From Defluviitaleaceae bacterium (GTDB taxonomy: Bacteria; Bacillota; Clostridia; Lachnospirales; WQUN01), in assembly GCA_009785615.1 (NCBI GenBank), contig WQVX01000002.1:1-64000 (forward strand): a DNA stretch of 64,000 bases, in the 5' to 3' direction. The notes beneath the pieces are model-generated. The model saw only the letters and a program-made list of their open reading frames with translations. It searched no databases and was not told the DNA's origin. The position numbers and the translations under genes are program-made. Shown here piece after piece: positions 61,723-64,000 of this stretch (the stretch's first letter is position 1; each line of letters begins with the position of its first letter).

Positions 61723-63966
61723 ATGTATTCAGAATTGCGCACAAGGGAATACACATTAAATAAGCTAAATGGGAAAAATAAGAATTCCCAAGAAAACAAC
61801 AGTTTCAATGAACATAATTTTTTAAGACCTGAACCCTTGCAGTGTAAGGGGCTAGAAAATCTTTTTAAAGATGATCCAAATAAAGTTAATTGGGCCGAAG
61901 CATCAGGATACTATAAGAAACGAAAAAACTCTGAACCCTTGCAGTGTAAGGGGCTAGAAAATCTTTTTAAAGATGATCCAAATAAAATTAATTGGGCCGA
62001 AGCATCAGGATACTATAAGAAACGAAAAAACTCTGAACCCTTGCAGTGCAAAGGGCTAGATCCAGATAGTCTTAACCCTCCCAATGTAACCGTAGCGGAT
62101 AGAGATATAAATAATGTGCATAACATAAACGATATAAGTTACACAGGACTTAGGGAAATGATATATGCTTTAGAGGGCTTGGATGGTGATACAAACGCAG
62201 ACCTTCCTCCGGAAGAACAACGGGTTGTCTGGAATGAAGATTGCGGGCAGGCCATTATCAGAATGACAAATAGAGAAACAGGCGAACTAACAGAAAATCA
62301 ATATTTCAACATAGATGATCGAAGCGAAGAAGAAGGGTTTTTAGTAATAGATAACCGTATAGTAATTAATAATGATCGGTTAGCTGAACTTGCAAGCGTA
62401 GCAGGTTTAGAGGGTTTTCTTGATATAGCCCATGATGAAAATGGTAATCAAATAATTAACCTGAGAGATAGAACGGATAGTGAACCGATACCGGAAGGAC
62501 AGGAGCGAGAGGAGTATGAACGAGAAGAAGAGGAGTTAAAAGATTTAGAAGAAGAAGTGTACAATCCTCAAACACCAGATCCCATCTCTACCCAGCCACC
62601 CGGAATACCAGTAGTAGAAGACATGGTAGAGTGGTGGAATGATGCTGGGGAATTTTTTGGAGACGGACCTGTAAGACTTAGATATAGGGATGGAGAATAC
62701 GTAGATGCAAGGCACGAATGGTTAAATTATGGACTATCAGGAGGGGCTGCCGGCGCAGCAAACGTATTGCGAGGTGTGACTACAGAAGATATACTTCGTG
62801 AACAAGTAAGACCAAGCAGAGCATACGGATTATATTATAATTTAAGAAGCAGAATCAATTCAGCTTCATCAGGCAATATAGATAGCTCTACTGGATTTGA
62901 GTCTCCGGTTGGGAACGTATTCCGTGAGCTTGACGAATTGCACAACACTAGAATGGGTGAAGTTAATGTAGAGAATGCTGAAAGACTTAATAACCTTAAT
63001 ACACGGCACACTGAAAGAATTAGTAGTATTGAAGCAGATAATGCAACAAGACTTAACAATCTTGAAACACGAAATGCTAGAAGGCTAAGTGCTTTTGAGG
63101 AAATAAGTGCTAGAAGGTTGAGTGCAGTTGACCCGCAAGATACTACTATGCTTCTTCAGGTTCGATCAGACATCAATGCCAGACGGATCGAAATTCAAAG
63201 TGAAAACGCTACCGGTCGCATTAATCTTGTTCACGATAACGATACCAGGCTTCGCCAGGCTCAACTAGATTATACCAATAGACTTCATGATGTTGAAGTA
63301 CATAATGCTAATAGAGTTCGCCAGGTTCAAATGGAAAATGCCGACAATCTTAATCGAGTTAATGTTGAAAGCACTAACAGGCTTAATCAAATTCAAGCAG
63401 AAAGTGCTGCCAGACCTCCTGCTGTTGATACACCCGGAGGCAGAGCAACCAGTGCATTAAGTAATACACCTGATGTAGCTCCAAATAATGCCGGGCGATA
63501 TCTTAGGGCAGGAGGAAATGTCCTTAATGCAGTAGGTACAGGACTCAGTGTTGCAAGCACCGTGGCAGATGGACTTGAAATTGCTAATTCTTTTGGACAA
63601 GATTTTAATGGAAGATATGGAATAAGTGCAGACACAGTGGAAACGACAGCCGGAATAATTGGGGCTTCGGCGGGTGGAAAATGGGGCGGTGTAGCTGCCG
63701 GCATGGCTACAGCTGCCGCTAAAGCTAAATGGGGAGCTAAAATAGGGGCTACGATTGGCTCTATTATACCCGGCAAAGGTACTATTATAGGAGGTGTGCT
63801 AGGGGCTGTAGTAGGAGGTGCGGCAGGTCTGATAGGAAGTGCAGCCGGTGCAGCTATAGGACGCTGGGGGGGAAGGAGAGCAGCTAACGCAGCAATGGGT
63901 GGTGATGAGAGAATTAATGCACGAGAAACAGGATGGTTTAGAAGAAGAGGGAGTAACAATCAATAG
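61723..63966 (+). CDS. Modular repeat protein with PLQCKG repeats, hendecad coiled coil and glycine-zipper C-terminus
   Basis: 747 residues, strong AGGAGGG binding site, no signal peptide. Residues 37-104 are two nearly identical 34-residue units beginning EPLQCKG, with a third partial unit at 105-112. An acidic domain with Pro-rich linker follows (about 115-300). Residues 404-557 form fourteen consecutive 11-residue repeats of the type NxxNAxRLxxL, expected to make a right-handed coiled coil. Residues about 640-725 are Gly/Ala-rich and hydrophobic (GIIGASAGGKWGG, GGVLGAVVGGAAGLIGSAAGAAIG), like membrane-inserting glycine zippers. The LQCK motif recalls the N-terminal regions of some contractile-injection effectors, but no DUF4157 HExxH is present. 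A toxin, injected effector or surface-associated protein is possible; the function is not known. Confidence 0.75.
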   Translation: MYSELRTREYTLNKLNGKNKNSQENNSFNEHNFLRPEPLQCKGLENLFKDDPNKVNWAEASGYYKKRKNSEPLQCKGLENLFKDDPNKINWAEASGYYKKRKNSEPLQCKGLDPDSLNPPNVTVADRDINNVHNINDISYTGLREMIYALEGLDGDTNADLPPEEQRVVWNEDCGQAIIRMTNRETGELTENQYFNIDDRSEEEGFLVIDNRIVINNDRLAELASVAGLEGFLDIAHDENGNQIINLRDRTDSEPIPEGQEREEYEREEEELKDLEEEVYNPQTPDPISTQPPGIPVVEDMVEWWNDAGEFFGDGPVRLRYRDGEYVDARHEWLNYGLSGGAAGAANVLRGVTTEDILREQVRPSRAYGLYYNLRSRINSASSGNIDSSTGFESPVGNVFRELDELHNTRMGEVNVENAERLNNLNTRHTERISSIEADNATRLNNLETRNARRLSAFEEISARRLSAVDPQDTTMLLQVRSDINARRIEIQSENATGRINLVHDNDTRLRQAQLDYTNRLHDVEVHNANRVRQVQMENADNLNRVNVESTNRLNQIQAESAARPPAVDTPGGRATSALSNTPDVAPNNAGRYLRAGGNVLNAVGTGLSVASTVADGLEIANSFGQDFNGRYGISADTVETTAGIIGASAGGKWGGVAAGMATAAAKAKWGAKIGATIGSIIPGKGTIIGGVLGAVVGGAAGLIGSAAGAAIGRWGGRRAANAAMGGDERINARETGWFRRRGSNNQ
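61831..62058 (+). repeat. 102-bp tandem repeat in the last gene
   Basis: Units at 61831-61932 and 61933-62034 seem to differ at a single base (GTT versus ATT); a third unit is truncated at 62035-62058. The near-identity indicates a recent duplication or ongoing homogenisation. Confidence 0.92.
62932..63393 (+). repeat. Fourteen 33-bp (11-residue) repeats
   Basis: Reading frame periodicity of exactly 11 residues, fourteen times without a break: DELHNTRMGEV, NVENAERLNNL, NTRHTERISSI, EADNATRLNNL and so on to NVESTNRLNQI. Positions 5, 7, 8 and 11 of the unit are most conserved. Confidence 0.9.
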
Positions 63967-64000
63967 ATTTGTCCGATAAAATAAGATCTTACATTTTTAT

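Noticed and set aside
63393-63959. A 188-codon minus-strand frame opposite the last gene, rich in Pro and Ala
   Set aside because: It mirrors the Gly/Ala-rich C-terminus of the plus-strand gene; composition explains its length and no binding site is present.

Overview
The window is a low-GC Firmicutes chromosome segment, most likely from a motile member of the Clostridia (Lachnospiraceae-like). The evidence is a long collinear fla/che operon in the Firmicutes order with fliY, cheC, cheD and sigma-28, the FliS, flagellin and DUF6240-like cluster, a SpoVB-family flippase, clear AGGAGG ribosome binding sites and AT-rich intergenic DNA. No rRNA, tRNA or CRISPR array was recognised.

Region 1 (1-11180) holds an XRE regulator. 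It is followed by a minus-strand signalling operon: a CheB methylesterase domain, a PAS hybrid kinase, a single-domain response regulator and a poly-HAMP chemoreceptor. Next comes a minus-strand operon feoA, feoB, a nicotianamine-synthase-like methyltransferase, a UPF0104-type membrane protein and pssA, with a recognisable promoter and a palindrome in front of feoA.

Region 2 (10936-17984) is accessory DNA. A restriction-modification island (XRE regulator and C5 methyltransferase facing a SacI-like endonuclease gene broken by one in-frame stop) lies between two direct copies of the feoA upstream region. After it come a structured dispersed repeat, a phage tail remnant (chaperone-like gene and tape-measure gene), and, between those two and on the opposite strand, four tandem YbjQ-like genes in a B-A-B-A order.

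Region 3 (17985-57776) is motility. Minus-strand genes encode a large DUF6240/FliK-like protein, a tiny coupled reading frame, flagellin and FliS. Reading rightwards, one roughly 34-kb operon runs flgB, flgC, fliE, fliF, fliG, fliH, fliI, fliJ, a MotE-like gene, fliK, flgD, a TIGR02530-type gene, two flgE copies, flbD, motA, motB, fliL, fliM, fliY, cheY, fliO, fliP, fliQ, fliR, flhB, flhA, flhF, flhG, a PilZ gene, cheC, cheD, a small membrane protein, fliA, fapA and three poorly characterised genes, and ends at a strong terminator. Export apparatus, basal body, hook, stator, switch and adaptation genes are together, but cheA, cheW, cheR and a full-length cheB are absent.

Region 4 (57777-64000) contains a CsoR-family regulator bracketed by inverted copies of the dispersed repeat, a SpoVB-like flippase and endonuclease III. 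It also contains a candidate structured non-coding RNA of about 380 nt with its own promoter and terminator, and a 747-residue protein of unusual build: near-identical 34-residue N-terminal repeats, fourteen 11-residue coiled-coil repeats and a glycine-zipper C-terminus. The least explained items are this protein, the RNA, the restriction island that copied an iron-uptake promoter, and the YbjQ-like array inside the phage tail remnant.
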